From the NCBI GenBank assembly GCA_030040955.1, contig JASHSH010000261.1:1-19408 (forward strand): a stretch of DNA of 19,408 bases, written 5' to 3'. The DNA is from Rhodospirillales bacterium. Its GTDB lineage: Bacteria; Pseudomonadota; Alphaproteobacteria; Rhodospirillales; Magnetospirillaceae. The stretch's first letter is position 1; every line of letters starts with the position of its first letter. The notes beneath the pieces are model-generated. The model was given only the letters and a program-made list of their open reading frames with translations. It made no database searches and was not told the origin of the DNA. Position numbers and translations under genes: made by a program. Of this stretch, positions 17,861 through 19,408 are shown one piece after another.

Positions 17861-17926
17861 GCGTGGAATTCGCCCTATGAATTCGGTGATCGGAGCGTCC
17901 ACGTCAAGGGGCGGCGCGCGTGGAAT
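17861..17926. repeat. Short direct repeats at the lon promoter
   Basis: GAATTCG occurs at 17866-17872 and 17879-17885, six bases apart, overlapping and just downstream of the predicted -10 region. In addition GCGTGGAAT occurs at 17861-17869 and 17918-17926, on either side of the promoter candidate. These are A/T-containing words in a GC-rich gap and could be protein-binding sites; no known operator was recognised. Confidence 0.4.
17880..17908 (-). promoter_or_regulatory. Candidate lon promoter, sigma-32-like
   Basis: CTTGACG (17908-17902) is followed after 14 bases by ACCGAATT (17887-17880), resembling the heat-shock consensus CTTGAAA and CCCCATTT at five positions in each box. As a housekeeping promoter the TTGACG is good but the base run 17 positions later (GAATTC) is a poor -10 box. 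lon is a heat-shock gene in proteobacteria, which makes this reading reasonable but not proven. Confidence 0.4.
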
Positions 17927-17942
17927 ATCGGATACCTGCGCC

Positions 17943-17957
17943 GGCCGGCCGCCGGCC
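17943..17957. other. GC hairpin in the clpX-lon gap
   Basis: GGCCGG and CCGGCC form a perfect 6-bp stem with a three-base loop, about 35 bases after the clpX stop. No U-tract follows on the minus strand, so it is not a standard intrinsic terminator. It may stabilise the clpX mRNA end or have no role. Confidence 0.3.
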
Positions 17958-17993
17958 AAAATCCCCCTACCCGTCGAGGGGACATGCGCGGGG

Positions 17994-19259
<1,266 letters not shown>

Positions 19260-19271
19260 CGCTACTCCAAG

Positions 19272-19295
19272 GACCGGAGCGGGCTCGCCCCGGTC
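19272..19295 (-). promoter_or_regulatory. Hairpin in the clpX leader next to the ribosome-binding site
   Basis: GACCG and CGGTC (19272-19276 and 19291-19295) can pair, and inside them GGG/CCC (19281-19283, 19288-19290) closes a CTCG loop, with a four-base bulge. The stem ends three bases before the TTGGAG ribosome-binding site on the minus strand. The rest of the leader (19296-19408) shows no promoter I trust and no recognisable end of clpP. Confidence 0.3.
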
Positions 19296-19408
19296 ATCCT
19301 AGACCGCGGCCGCCAAGCCACACAATGGCTAATCTGCCGCTTCTCGATGATGGATCGCCAATTCCCAAGAAAGTGTTACCGAGGTACTACCGCGCCGCCG
19401 CGCCGCGC

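Noticed and set aside
17866..17884. Two GAATTC palindromes as a restriction-cloning scar or vector junction
   Set aside because: Flanking sequence has the same composition as the rest of the gap, the genes either side are in native order, and no vector sequence is seen.

Overview
This is a GC-rich chromosomal segment of an alphaproteobacterium, and every gene I can support lies on the minus strand. In transcription order (right to left) it reads clpX, lon, hup (HU), tRNA-Val(UAC), then an uninterrupted nuoA-nuoN operon for all 14 subunits of proton-pumping NADH:quinone oxidoreductase (complex I), then birA. The last three bases look like the start codon of a further gene. The order clpX-lon-hup-tRNA-Val-nuo, separate nuoC and nuoD genes, the NuoE tail and the mitochondria-like NuoA motif PYECGFD all fit Alphaproteobacteria. 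I cannot name a genus from sequence alone.

Region 17994-19408 holds clpX, the unfoldase of ClpXP, with a 149-base leader; clpP is not visible. Region 15417-17825 holds lon, preceded by a 168-base gap with a heat-shock-like promoter candidate. Region 14962-15237 holds the HU gene. It has its own good promoter at 15313-15341 and an intrinsic terminator folded into its last codons. These three genes form a proteostasis and nucleoid module.

Region 14708-14961 is the regulatory junction. It contains the HU terminator, a second strong hairpin, tRNA-Val with encoded CCA, two dyads and a promoter with a perfect TTGACA -35 box that should drive nuo.

Region 731-14707 is the nuo operon. Genes nuoA-B-C-D form the connecting and quinone-binding part, with nuoC and nuoD separate. 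nuoE-F-G form the NADH-oxidising and electron-wire part. nuoI carries electrons toward the quinone site, and nuoH, J, K, L, M and N form the membrane proton-pumping arm. Genes overlap or lie within 19 bases of each other, with no accessory ORFs inserted. Electrons run from NADH to FMN and N3 (NuoF), through NuoG and NuoI to N2 (NuoB), and on to quinone at the NuoB/NuoD/NuoH interface. All cluster ligands and key membrane charges I looked for are present. birA (12-734) overlaps nuoN by four bases and encodes a biotin ligase without a DNA-binding domain.

No mobile element, CRISPR array, toxin-antitoxin or defence system is visible, and no gene-free stretch exceeds 300 bases. The genes are ordinary; I found no undescribed system. 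The most interesting material is regulatory: a cluster of GANTC (CcrM-type) sites in the hup and nuo control regions, stacked hairpins around the tRNA, and repeats at the lon promoter.
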